30,191 nucleotides of DNA. Origin: JALOAT01 sp041677345. Lineage in GTDB: Bacteria; Pseudomonadota; Gammaproteobacteria; Thiohalomonadales; Thiohalomonadaceae. Position 1 is the stretch's first letter, and every line of letters starts with the position of its first letter. The DNA is taken from assembly GCA_041677345.1 (NCBI GenBank), contig JBAYQE010000027.1, positions 1 through 30,191 on the forward strand, in the 5' to 3' direction. This document shows, one piece after another, positions 15,365-24,018 of this stretch. Position numbers and translations under genes: made by a program. The notes below the pieces were generated by a model. That model was not told the origin of the DNA, did not search any database, and was given only the letters and a program-made list of their open reading frames with translations.

Positions 15365-16950
15365 CTACGGGCCGGTGAAGAGGATGTGCTCGATGCCTGC
15401 GGCGGGGCGTGGGCTCTCGAACAAAAAAACCTGGGCGTCGTCGCAGCCGTGTTGCGCCAGCAGCGACAACTGCATCGCGGTCTCCACGCCTTCGGCCACC
15501 ACGCCCATGTGCAGGCTGTGGGAAAGCCCGATCACCGCCCGCACCACGGGCAGGTCGTGACCATCCAGGCCCAGGCCGTGCACGACGCCCTTGTCCACTT
15601 TCACGCGCTGGATCGGCATGCGCTGCAGCCAGCGCAGCGAGGTGCGCCCGCAGCCGAAGTTATCCACGGCCAGCACCATGCCCATGTCCGCGAGATGCTG
15701 GAGCCGTACCATGGCGTGCTCTGCATCGTCCATGAGGGTTTCTTCCGCCACCTCCAGTTCCAGGCAATTGGCTGCCAGTCCGGATACGGCGAGGGCGCGC
15801 TGCACCATGTCCAAGAGATTGGGGGCATGGAACTGCTTGCGTGACAGGTTGACGGCTACCCGCGCCGGTGCGGCATCCCGTTGCTGCCATTGGTGCAACT
15901 GTGTGCAGGCGGTAGCCAGCACCCAACGCGTGAGGGGCACCGTCAAACCGCAATCCTCTGCCACGGACATGAATTCCGCTGCGGCCCGCACGCCGCGCTG
16001 CGGATGGCGCCAGCGCACCAGTGCTTCCAGCGCTACCAGGTCGCGGGTGGCGATGTGCACCTGGGGCTGATAAAACAGCTCGAGCTCACCACATTCCAAG
16101 GCATGCCGCAGCTCTGCCTCCAGGTGCATGCGTGACTGTGCGCGCGCCTCTATGGCCGGGTCGAAGAAATGGTAGGCATTGCGCCCGTGGGTCTTGGCCT
16201 CGTACATGGCCATGTCCGCCCGCGCGAGCAGGGTCTCGAGGTCCCTGCCGTCCTCGGGATAGATGCCGATGCCGATACTCACTGTCACTTCATGCATGCC
16301 GTCGCCCAGCAGGAAGGGTTCGCGGAAGGCCTGTCGCACCTGCTCGGCGACTTCCGCCGCGCTTTCCGTCCGGCCGATGTCGGCAAGCAACACGTTGAAC
16401 TCGTCACCCCCGACCCGTGCCACCAAGTCCGAACGGCGTAGCTTGCGTTGCAGGCGCTCCGCCGCCTGCATAAGCAGGCGATCGCCCATGTCGTGACCGA
16501 GGGTGTCGTTGATCTGCTTGAACCTGTCGAGATCGAGGTACAGCACGGCGAAACGCCTGCCCGTGCGGTGTGCCCGGTGCAGTGCGGTACTGGCCAGGTC
16601 GAAGAACAGCCGACGGTTGGGAAGGCCGGTGAGTGGGTCGTGGTGCGCCAGGTGACGGATTTGATCCTCCATACGTTTGCGCGCCGTGATGTCCTGGGCC
16701 CCGGTGACCACACAGCCGGCACTGCCCATCTGCACGCCGGTGGCATTCAGCATGAGGATGCGCTCGGAGCCGTCCTTGTGGCGGATGGCGATCTCCACCG
16801 CATGCATGGGAATGTTCCGGCTGATCGAATCGCTGAGACGGGCACGTATGCCTTCGCGATACTCGGGCAGCACCAGTTCGGCGAAAGGGCGCCCCAGCAG
16901 GTCGTCGGCGCTGTAGCCACGCTTGCCATGACCTGCTCGATGAAGTCACG
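15365..16950 (-). pseudogene. GGDEF-EAL signalling protein, C-terminal part after a frameshift
   Basis: This frame carries the end of a PAS domain (GYSADDLLGRPFAEL to QDITARKRMED), a GGDEF domain and an EAL domain. GGDEF is intact (RVGGDEF), with an RRSD inhibitory site five residues before it, so diguanylate cyclase activity is possible. EAL keeps EALVRW, VNLSRKQF and VVAEGVET, but the usual DDFGTG reads DNFGCG and the QGY motif reads QVF, so phosphodiesterase activity is doubtful. The frame has no upstream ATG; the first usable start is GTG at 16871-16873, inside the PAS domain. Upstream it joins the neighbouring PAS frame only through a frameshift near 16935-16950. It may be a pseudogene or a shortened but expressed protein. 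Confidence 0.75.
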
Positions 16951-17742
16951 CGAGGTGCGCAGTTCCTGTTCTGCATGTTTGCGATCGGTGATGTCCTGCA
17001 CGGTGCCGAAGCCGCCCAGCAACCCGTCGCCGGGCCCGAATTCCAGTTCGGCCTGTTCACGCACCCATTTCTCGTTTTCACCTACGATGATGCGGTGCTC
17101 GATGTCATAGGGGGCGCCATGCAATGCCGCCTGCCAGGCCGCGTCGACCCGTTCCTTGTCGTCGGGATGGACTTGGCTTAGAAACATTTCATAGGTGAGC
17201 GGTGTGCCGAGGGGTAGATCGAACATGCGATAGACCTCGTCCGACCAGCGCAGCTGGTTGCGACGCACGTCCAGACGCCAGCTGCCCACGTGCGCCACGG
17301 CCTGGGCGCGAGCAAGATCTTCGCGGTTTTTGCGCAGGGCCTGCTGTTCGCGCACCCGTTTGGTGATATCCAGGCCGGTCGCCACCAGCCGCAGGATCTT
17401 CCCTGTGTCGTCATGCACCGGTGCGATCAGGAGGTCCACCGGATGAGCCTCACCGTCCAAGGCCCACTGCAGCACCTCGAAGTGCAGCCGGTCGCCGGCT
17501 GCGGCCCGGCGTACGGCCTCGTCGATGCGTGCGCGCATTCCCCACGAACCGTCCCACCAGGGGGCCGCTGCGAACGACATGCCGGCCACATCCGTTGCGG
17601 AGCGCCCCACGCTACGCAGCGCGCTTTGATTGACGTAAAGGATTTCACCTTCGGGTGTCAGCATGGCCACGAAGGTGAACAACTCATCCAGTACCCGCCG
17701 GAGCAGGTCGTCGTCACTGGCCCAGCGTTCGTCCCGCGACAT
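16935..17742 (-). pseudogene. PAS-PAS sensor, N-terminal part of the broken GGDEF-EAL gene
   Basis: From MSRDERWASDD (ATG 17740-17742) the frame holds two PAS domains: one at about residues 10-125 ending LVATGLDITKR, and one at about 140-250 ending FGTVQDITDRKHAEQEL. A third linker helix, RTSRDFIEQVMASV, follows. After about 16935 the frame continues out of register to 16747 as meaningless sequence. In the other frame GYSADDLLGRP picks up the late part of a third PAS domain. The first 25-30 residues of that PAS (strands A-B) are therefore missing as well as the frame being shifted, which indicates a real deletion rather than a single-base error. AGGAGG lies 17 bases before the ATG, an awkward distance, so the true start is uncertain; the frame is open back to 17892. 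Confidence 0.7.
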
Positions 17743-17982
17743 GGCCTGCTGTCTCAATCCCTCCTGTGTGGTGTTGCCGCGCTTTCCTGCGCAGGTGGAT
17801 GCCCGCGCCCTGGCCAGTAGCGTGCCTTCCTGATGCCGCCCAAGGCTGACCCAGGTGCGCCGGCTGGTCCTCCACCTCAACAAGCATGGCAATAGGTCAC
17901 GGCAAGACCACGACCACCTGTGTTATTCGGGTGGGAGGCTTCTGATGAGACGGACCCCCAATCCCGCAGAACTGGCAGGTTG

Positions 17983-18002
17983 GTGATGAATAGTGTCATC
18001 AC
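17983..18002. promoter_or_regulatory. Perfect dyad GTGATGA-N6-TCATCAC far upstream of hybO
   Basis: Seven-base perfect arms at 17983-17989 and 17996-18002. It lies about 220 bases before the sigma-54 -24 element of hybO. This is a plausible distance for an enhancer bound by an NtrC-type activator (HupR/HoxA class), though the match to a known site is not established. The remainder of 17743-18301 shows no convincing gene. Confidence 0.4.
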
Positions 18003-18135
18003 GCGTTATCCACCCAATGGAAAGAAGATTTGCAGTTTTGCGGTATTTCCACGCTGGCCACGCTTTTGTGCCTGGAACAGGGAAGGCCCGTTGGCGGTGT
18101 GCGCGCGACCTTCGAATAAGGAATTTCCGCAAGTG

Positions 18136-18148
18136 GATCAAAGGATTG
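18136..18148 (+). promoter_or_regulatory. Possible IHF site upstream of hybO
   Basis: GATCAAAGGATTG matches the IHF consensus WATCAANNNNTTR at all but the first position. It sits about 70-85 bases before the -24 element, between the far dyad and the promoter, where IHF usually bends DNA to bring a sigma-54 activator to the polymerase. Confidence 0.4.
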
Positions 18149-18219
18149 TTCATGAATCCCGGGCCGCTGCCGCAGCGCCGGCACCACTCATCCATCCAGG
18201 TCGTTTCATCCATAAGGGC

Positions 18220-18235
18220 TGGCACGCCGATTGCT
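18220..18235 (+). promoter_or_regulatory. Sigma-54 (-24/-12) promoter of the hyb operon
   Basis: TGGCAC-GCCGA-TTGCT matches the sigma-54 consensus TGGCAC-N5-TTGCW exactly, with GG and GC spaced ten bases apart. Transcription would start near 18246, leaving a leader of about 55 bases to the hybO ATG at 18302. Uptake hydrogenase operons under HupR/HoxA control are known to use such promoters, so regulation by H2 sensing or a related two-component system is inferred. Confidence 0.85.
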
Positions 18236-18301
18236 ACACAGGACCGAAGCTCGGGTTATACCTCCTTTTCGATTTTTTGAGCCAGGGGCGGAGAAGATCG
18301 G

Positions 18302-19435
18302 ATGACAAATCAAGACAAATTCGAATTGCTCGAACAGCGGCTGGGTATCAGCCGCCGTGACTTCCTCAAGTTCTGTACCGGGGTGGCCGCGACCATGGGA
18401 TTGTCCACGTCGGAGGCCATGGCCATGGCCGAGGCGGTGGCCTCACCCCGTAAACGCCCGGTGGTGATCTGGCTGCATGGCCAGGAATGCACCGGCCCCA
18501 CCGAATCGCTGTTGCGTGGTCAGCATCCCAGCCTGGAACGCCTGATCCTCGAGATGATCTCCCTGGATTACCACCAGACCCTGGATGCCGGCGCCGGCCA
18601 TGACGTGGAGATCGCGAAAGACGCGTCCATCGCCGCCAACAAGGGCCAGTACCTGCTGGTGGTGGAAGGTTCGGTACCCACCAAGGACGGGGGCATCTAC
18701 TGCAAGATTGCCAACAAGACCATGCTTGAGCACACCCGCGAAGCCGCCGAGCATGCAGCCGCCATCGTCGCCTTCGGTTCCTGTGCCTCCTGGGGTGGGG
18801 TGCAGTCCGTCGGCCCCAATCCCACCGAAGCCAAGGGCGTCGGTGCGATCCTGCCGGGCAAGACCGTGGTGAACCTGCCAGGTTGCCCGCCCAATCCGTA
18901 CAACTTCCTCGCCACGGTGATGCACTACCTCACCTTCGGTGCGCTGCCCGAACTGGACGGTGAGGGCCGTCCGAAATTCGCGTACGGTCGCCTGATCCAC
19001 GAGAACTGTGAGCGCCGTCCGCATTTCGACGCAGGCCGCTTTGCCGAGGCGTTCGGTGACGAAGGCCACCGCAAGGGTTGGTGCCTGTACAAGCTGGGCT
19101 GCAAGGGACCTGAAACCTACGCCAACTGCCCGGCCGTGGAGTTCAACGATGTCGGCGGCGGTACCTGGCCGGTAGGCGTCGGCCATCCCTGCTTCGGTTG
19201 TGCCCAGGAAGGTATCGGGTTTGCCAAGCCGCTGTTCAGTCTGGCCGAGGTCAAGACCCACACGCCACCCAACACCTTCCCGTCCATCGAGGATCGTGAA
19301 GGGACCTCGGGTATGACCGCGGGCGCGGCGGCGGTGACCGGCGCGGCCGTAGGCGCGGTGGTGGGCGCAAGTGCGGTCGCCGCCTCGAAGCTGGGCAAAT
19401 CCGAGGGCGATTCGTCCGGCAGCAACCAAGACTGA
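18302..19435 (+). CDS. hybO: [NiFe] hydrogenase small subunit, Hyd-2 (HybO) type, with an altered proximal-cluster motif
   Basis: Electron-transfer subunit of a periplasmic membrane-bound hydrogenase. The 377 residues start with a Tat signal (SRRDFLK, residues 17-23) and end with a Gly/Ala-rich transmembrane helix near 337-360, both HybO features; E. coli HybO has about 372. Medial and distal cluster ligands are present: LIHENC, WCLYKLGC, ANCP and HPCFGC. Proximal ligands GSCASWGG and PGCPPNP are present, as is C63. However, the normal C-T-G-C reads C63-T-G-P66 (CCC at 18497-18499), so one proximal ligand is missing. It lacks the extra cysteines of oxygen-tolerant enzymes. The ATG follows GGAG at a normal distance. 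First gene of the hyb operon. Confidence 0.95.
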   Translation: MTNQDKFELLEQRLGISRRDFLKFCTGVAATMGLSTSEAMAMAEAVASPRKRPVVIWLHGQECTGPTESLLRGQHPSLERLILEMISLDYHQTLDAGAGHDVEIAKDASIAANKGQYLLVVEGSVPTKDGGIYCKIANKTMLEHTREAAEHAAAIVAFGSCASWGGVQSVGPNPTEAKGVGAILPGKTVVNLPGCPPNPYNFLATVMHYLTFGALPELDGEGRPKFAYGRLIHENCERRPHFDAGRFAEAFGDEGHRKGWCLYKLGCKGPETYANCPAVEFNDVGGGTWPVGVGHPCFGCAQEGIGFAKPLFSLAEVKTHTPPNTFPSIEDREGTSGMTAGAAAVTGAAVGAVVGASAVAASKLGKSEGDSSGSNQD

Positions 19436-19445
19436 GGAGACTGCC

Positions 19446-20414
19446 ATGAAGCGTCGAGATTTCCTCAAGGTCGCTGCCGGTGCCTCCGCCCTGTGCGGGA
19501 TGGGGCTCGCCGAGGCACGACCTAACCTGGAGCCGGCACCACAGGCAGTGGGAATGCTGTTCGATTCCACTCTCTGCGTCGGCTGCAAGGCCTGCGTCGC
19601 CGCCTGCAAGGAGACCAACGGCATGCCGCCGGTGGCCGACGGCGACATCGATTACTACGACTCCGCACGTGATCTTTCCGGCGACACGCTGAACGTCATC
19701 AAGGTCCACCGCGACGGCAATGCGTCCACCAAGGATGCGGTGACGGACGGCTTCGCCTTCGAGAAACGCAGTTGCATGCATTGCGTGGACCCGGGCTGTG
19801 TGTCCGTATGCCCGGTCACGGCCATGCGCCGCGACCCGATCACCGGCATCGTCACCCATCACCCGGATGTGTGCATCGGCTGTCGTAACTGCACCGTGGG
19901 TTGCCCGTACAACGTGCCGCAGTTCCAGTACGACAAGACCTTCGGCCAGATTTCCAAGTGCCAGATGTGCAACCAGGCCGGTGTGGAACGCATCAGCAAG
20001 GGTGGCATGCCCGCCTGTGCCGAGGTGTGCCCCACGGGTGCGACCCTGTTCGGTTCCCGTGATGCGCTGCTGGCGGAGGCCAAGCGCCGCCTGACACTGA
20101 AGCCGGGCGAGGTTTACAACTACCCGCGCGGCGACGTACGCAACCCCGGCAGTCATCACGAGAAGCCGGCCCCCGCCTACCTGTCGCACGTGTGGGGTGA
20201 GCGTGAGGCCGGCGGCACCAACGTGCTGCACATCGCCGCCGTACCGTTCGACAAGCTGGGCATGCCGCCGCTCGACGAACGCTCCGCGGCGTCGGTGGCC
20301 GAGGGCGTGCAGCATACGCTCTACAACTACCTGGCGTTGCCCGCCATCGCGCTCGCCGGACTCACCTACGTGGTCAGGCGCAATACCGACAAGAACGACG
20401 GAGGTGAGTCATGA
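19446..20414 (+). CDS. hybA: Hydrogenase-2 iron-sulfur subunit HybA
   Basis: Periplasmic ferredoxin-like protein that relays electrons between HybOC and the membrane subunit HybB. 322 residues (E. coli about 328). A Tat signal, MKRRDFLK, opens the protein. Four cysteine groups follow: C44-C47-C50-C54 (CVGCKACVAAC), CMHCVDPGCVSVC, CIGCRNCTVGC and CQMCN with CAEVC, enough for four [4Fe-4S] clusters. A C-terminal hydrophobic helix (LALPAIALAGLTYVV) anchors it, followed by basic and acidic residues. It starts after GAGGAG 10 bases beyond the hybO stop and overlaps hybB by ATGA. Confidence 0.95.
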   Translation: MKRRDFLKVAAGASALCGMGLAEARPNLEPAPQAVGMLFDSTLCVGCKACVAACKETNGMPPVADGDIDYYDSARDLSGDTLNVIKVHRDGNASTKDAVTDGFAFEKRSCMHCVDPGCVSVCPVTAMRRDPITGIVTHHPDVCIGCRNCTVGCPYNVPQFQYDKTFGQISKCQMCNQAGVERISKGGMPACAEVCPTGATLFGSRDALLAEAKRRLTLKPGEVYNYPRGDVRNPGSHHEKPAPAYLSHVWGEREAGGTNVLHIAAVPFDKLGMPPLDERSAASVAEGVQHTLYNYLALPAIALAGLTYVVRRNTDKNDGGES

Positions 20415-21550
20415 GTGCCTTCAAGCCGTTGGGCGGACGTATGCTCACGCCCACCGTGATCGGTCTGGGCGCACTGGCCGCAATCGGGTTTTTCTTCCTC
20501 GCCATCCGTTTCATCGACGGCATGGGCGCGGTGACGAACCTGAACGGCGGGTACGCCTGGGGTATCTGGGTGGTGTACGACGTGGTGGTGGGCACGGCCT
20601 TCGCGTGCGGCGGTTACGCCCTCGCCATCACCGTCTACGTGCTCAACAAGGGCCAATACCATCCGTTGGTAAGGCCGGCGTTGCTGGCGAGCCTGCTCGG
20701 CTATGCGCTGGGTGGTTTCGGTGCGTTCTTCGACATGGGCCGCTGGTGGCAGTTCTACAACATCCTGTTGCCGTGGAACTGGAACTTCAACTCGGTGATG
20801 CTGGAAGTGGGTCTATGCGTCGTGGCCTACATCGTGGTCCTGGCCATCGAGTTCTCACCCGCATTCCTGGAGCGCCTCGGCCTGCGTGATGTGCAGCGCA
20901 AGCTGAACAAGCTGCTGTTCCTGTTCATCGCCATCGGTGTACTGCTGCCGACCATGCATCAGTCCTCGCTGGGCTCGCTGCTCATCGCCATGGGGCACAA
21001 GGTCAACCCGCTGTGGCAGGCCATGGAGCTGATGCCGCTGCTGGCCATCATCACTGCGGTGACCATGGGCTTCTCCATCGTGTTGTTTGAGGCGTCGATG
21101 GTTACGGTGGGCTTCAAACGTCCCTCTGAAAGCCATCTGCTGTCAGGCCTCTCACGAGCCATCACCGGGCTCATCCTGGTGTACCTGGTGATCCGCTTCG
21201 CCGAGTTGCTGGTGCGCGGCAAATTGGGCCTGGTGTTCGCTTTCGATTTCGCCAGCCTGATGTTCTGGATCGAGACCGCGCTGTTCGTGGTGCCGCTGGT
21301 GGTGCTGTCCTCGCCGGCGAAACGCAGCAGCGGCCGTGCGCTCCTCATTGCGGCGGTATCCATGCTGTTTGCAGGCGCGTTGTGGCGCTTCAACGCCTAT
21401 CTCATCACCTTCAATCCGGGGCCGGGTTACAGCTACTTCCCCTCGGTGCCGGAGATCATGGTGACGGTGGGTATCGTGGCTTTTGAGGTGCTGGCCTACA
21501 TCGTGATTGTCCGCATGCTGCCGGTACTGCACGACGCCAAGCACGCCTAA
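20411..21550 (+). CDS. hybB: Hydrogenase-2 membrane subunit HybB (NrfD/PsrC family)
   Basis: Integral membrane protein that carries electrons to or from quinone and is thought to couple this to proton movement. 379 residues with about ten hydrophobic segments, beginning at 20-40 after a short cytoplasmic stretch. Family landmarks include NLNGGYAWGIWVVYDVVVGTAF in helix 1-2 and the PWNWNFNS loop. It binds no haem, unlike the cytochrome b subunit of HupSLC or HyaABC enzymes, which shows the hydrogenase is Hyd-2-like in its quinone connection. The ATG overlaps the hybA stop. A 27-base gap with GGAGAGGAGAG follows before hybC. Confidence 0.95.
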   Translation: MSAFKPLGGRMLTPTVIGLGALAAIGFFFLAIRFIDGMGAVTNLNGGYAWGIWVVYDVVVGTAFACGGYALAITVYVLNKGQYHPLVRPALLASLLGYALGGFGAFFDMGRWWQFYNILLPWNWNFNSVMLEVGLCVVAYIVVLAIEFSPAFLERLGLRDVQRKLNKLLFLFIAIGVLLPTMHQSSLGSLLIAMGHKVNPLWQAMELMPLLAIITAVTMGFSIVLFEASMVTVGFKRPSESHLLSGLSRAITGLILVYLVIRFAELLVRGKLGLVFAFDFASLMFWIETALFVVPLVVLSSPAKRSSGRALLIAAVSMLFAGALWRFNAYLITFNPGPGYSYFPSVPEIMVTVGIVAFEVLAYIVIVRMLPVLHDAKHA

Positions 21551-21577
21551 TAGAGAATTGGGAGAGGAGAGAGCAAC

Positions 21578-23281
21578 GTGACAACTCGTATTACGGTCGA
21601 TCCGGTAACCCGCATCGAAGGCCACCTGCGCATCGATGTGGAAGTGGATAACGGCAAGGTGACCAAGGCGTGGTCATCGGGTCAGATGTGGCGCGGCATC
21701 GAGAAGATCCTGGTGGGTCGCGATCCGCGTGAGGCCTGGCTGTTCACTCAGCGTTTCTGCGGCGTGTGCACCACCACCCACGCCATCACTTCCGTGCGTG
21801 CAGTGGAGAACGCCCTCGGCCTGGAAGTGCCGGTGAACGCCCAATTGGTGCGCAACGTCATCCAGACCGCGCACGCCATTCAGGACCATATCGTGCATTT
21901 CTACCACCTCTCGGCGGTGGACTGGGTGGACGTGGTCTCTGCCCTCAAGGCCGATCCGAAAAAGGCTGCGCAGCTGGCCGAGAGCCTGTCCGACTGGCAC
22001 CTGAACGGTCCACACGAGATGAAGGCCGTTCAGGATCGCCTGAAGACCTTCGTCAACAGCGGCCAGTTGGGGCCCTTCGCCACCGGTTACTGGGGGCACC
22101 CGGCCATGAAACTGCCGCCCGAAGTAAATCTCATGGCGGTGGCGCACTACCTGCAGGCGCTCGAGGTGCAGAACTACGCCAACAAGATCGTCGCCGTGCT
22201 GGGTGGCAAGTCGCCCCACATCCAGAACCTGGCCGTGGGCGGTATCAGCAATGCCATCAACATGAACAGCCAGTCCGTGCTGAACATGGAACGGCTGATG
22301 ATGATCAAGGGTTGGATCGACAAGCTCGAACACTTCGTGAAGTCGGCGTACCTGACCGACGTGCCCGCCATCGGCGCGTTCTATCTGGATTGGGCGGGTT
22401 ACGGCAAGGGCATCACCAACTACCTGGCCGTTCCCGATTGCCCGCAGGACAGCAAGGGCACCGTTTTCGATATGCCCGGCGGTTACATCGAGAACGGCGA
22501 CCTCAGCACCTTCAAGCCGATCCGCACCCACGGTGACGCCTACTTCCGCGACGGCGTGGCGGAGAGCTCGAAGCACGCCTGGTACCATGGCGAGAACGCG
22601 CTGCACCCGTACGACGGTGAAACCGAACCCAACTACACGGACTTCCAGGACGACGGCAAGTACTCCTGGGTCAAGGCGCCCACCTTCTACGGCAAGCGCG
22701 CCCAGGTGGGCCCGCTGGCGCACATTTTCGTGCTGGTGGCCGCAGGCCACGAGGGCGCCAAGCGCTACCTCGACCAGGCCATGGGGACCTTGCGCGCCGT
22801 CGCGAAGAACCCCAACATCCCGGTCGATGCGCTACATTCCACTATCGGTCGCCATGCGGCACGTTCGGTACGCGCCAGCGTCATGCTCGACACCCTCAAG
22901 CAGCAGTGGCAAAAGCTGGTCGACAACATCGCCACGGGCGACACTGAGATATTCAACGCTCCGGTGTTCCCCAAGGGCGAGGTGCGTGGCTTCGGCTTCC
23001 ACGAGGCTCCGCGCGGCGCGCTGTCGCACTGGGTGGTGATCGAGGACGGCAAGATCAAGAATTACCAGGCTGTGGTACCCAGCACCTGGAATTCCGGTCC
23101 GCGCGACCAGAACGACGAGATCGGTCCCTACGAGGCGTCGCTCATGGACAACCCCGTGGCCGATCCGCAGAAGCCGCTGGAGGTGCTGCGTACCGTGCAC
23201 TCGTTCGACCCGTGTATTGCCTGCGCCATCCATATGGTGGATACGGAGCAGCGGGAAATCGTCAAGGTTAAGGCGCTGTGA
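21578..23281 (+). CDS. hybC: [NiFe] hydrogenase large subunit, Hyd-2 (HybC) type
   Basis: Catalytic subunit, holding the Ni-Fe(CN)2CO centre that splits or makes H2. 567 residues, as in E. coli HybC. The first ligand pair is C61 and C64 in RFCGVCTTTH; the second is C546 and C549 in DPCIACAIH. The 15-residue tail after H552 (starting MVDTEQ) is the peptide removed by the HybD protease once nickel is in place. The start is GTG at 21578 behind a strong GGAGAGGAGAG; the next residues, TRITVDPVTRIEGHLR, are the conserved opening. It carries no signal peptide and is exported with HybO after maturation. Its stop overlaps the first possible hupE start. Confidence 0.97.
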   Translation: MTTRITVDPVTRIEGHLRIDVEVDNGKVTKAWSSGQMWRGIEKILVGRDPREAWLFTQRFCGVCTTTHAITSVRAVENALGLEVPVNAQLVRNVIQTAHAIQDHIVHFYHLSAVDWVDVVSALKADPKKAAQLAESLSDWHLNGPHEMKAVQDRLKTFVNSGQLGPFATGYWGHPAMKLPPEVNLMAVAHYLQALEVQNYANKIVAVLGGKSPHIQNLAVGGISNAINMNSQSVLNMERLMMIKGWIDKLEHFVKSAYLTDVPAIGAFYLDWAGYGKGITNYLAVPDCPQDSKGTVFDMPGGYIENGDLSTFKPIRTHGDAYFRDGVAESSKHAWYHGENALHPYDGETEPNYTDFQDDGKYSWVKAPTFYGKRAQVGPLAHIFVLVAAGHEGAKRYLDQAMGTLRAVAKNPNIPVDALHSTIGRHAARSVRASVMLDTLKQQWQKLVDNIATGDTEIFNAPVFPKGEVRGFGFHEAPRGALSHWVVIEDGKIKNYQAVVPSTWNSGPRDQNDEIGPYEASLMDNPVADPQKPLEVLRTVHSFDPCIACAIHMVDTEQREIVKVKAL

Positions 23282-23298
23282 TGTCGAGGAGAGCAATG

Positions 23299-23883
23299 AT
23301 GAACGAACGTAACAACAAGATCGCTTCTCGCGCCGCCGCACTGGCGCTGCTGATGAGCCCCACGCTGGCCTTCGCCCATGTCGGACACTACGAGGGGGGC
23401 GGCCTCATGCAGGGTGCGATGCATCCGTTGGGTGGCATCGATCACCTGCTGGCCATGGTGGCCGTGGGCCTGTGGGCTACCTATGCGGGTGGTCGTGCAC
23501 TGTGGGCGCTGCCTGCCTCCTTCGTGGGCATGATGCTGGTCGGCGCCGGGCTGGGCTTCGCCGGCATTGCCCTGCCTCTCATGGAGCCGCTGATCCTGGC
23601 CTCCGTGGTGGTGCTCGGGTTGTTGGTGGCCTTCAACGTGCGCATGCCGCTGGTGCCGGGCATGACCCTCATTGCCCTGTTTGGCATGTTCCACGGTCAG
23701 GCCCATGCCCTGGAGATGAGCGCCGGCACGGGTGCGCTCGCCTATGCAGCAGGCTTCGCCGGCGCCACCGTGCTGCTGCACCTCGGCGGCATTGCCCTGG
23801 GCCGTTGGCTGCTTGCCGGCCGCGGTGCACGGTTCATCGGCTTTGGCATGGCTTCTGCGGGCCTGTTCATGGCGGTGTCCTGA
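23299..23883 (+). CDS. hupE: HupE/UreJ-family membrane protein, probable nickel carrier
   Basis: 194 residues with a signal-like N-terminal segment (AALALLMSPTLAFAH) and about six membrane helices. The family signature HPLGGIDHLLAMVAVG lies near residues 42-57, and FHGQAHALEM forms the second His-rich motif. HupE proteins aid nickel supply to hydrogenases and appear within hup operons rather than in the E. coli hyb operon. ATG 23299 is chosen because GAGGAGAG (23286-23293) is then correctly spaced; starts at GTG 23278 (overlapping the hybC stop), ATG 23281 and ATG 23296 are alternatives. Histidines in the signature probably bind Ni. Confidence 0.85.
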   Translation: MNERNNKIASRAAALALLMSPTLAFAHVGHYEGGGLMQGAMHPLGGIDHLLAMVAVGLWATYAGGRALWALPASFVGMMLVGAGLGFAGIALPLMEPLILASVVVLGLLVAFNVRMPLVPGMTLIALFGMFHGQAHALEMSAGTGALAYAAGFAGATVLLHLGGIALGRWLLAGRGARFIGFGMASAGLFMAVS

Positions 23884-23934
23884 TCAGGCAGATAGATTCT
23901 CGCGCCGGGGTGTGAAGCACGCCAGGACCCGAAT

Positions 23935-23966
23935 CCCAGGGCTGGAGGTCTTCTTCCAGCCCTGGG
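23935..23966. terminator. Strong perfect hairpin between hupE and hybD
   Basis: CCCAGGGCTGGA (23935-23946) pairs perfectly with TCCAGCCCTGGG (23955-23966) around an eight-base loop, 12 base pairs in all. No T run follows, so it is not a classical Rho-independent terminator; it may attenuate transcription or protect the 3' end of the hybOABC-hupE message so that the maturation genes are made in smaller amounts. Confidence 0.6.
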
Positions 23967-24018
23967 GTGCTTGGCTCCCCGGTGCGAGTCCGCACAAGCC
24001 AACGAGGAAAGACCACAC

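Noticed and set aside
17920..18360. Plus-strand frame of 146 codons running into hybO
   Set aside because: It overlaps the sigma-54 promoter and the hybO start out of frame and has no protein-like features.
21674..22750. Long minus-strand frame opposite hybC
   Set aside because: His/Val/Gly-rich shadow of hybC, no family match or translation signal.
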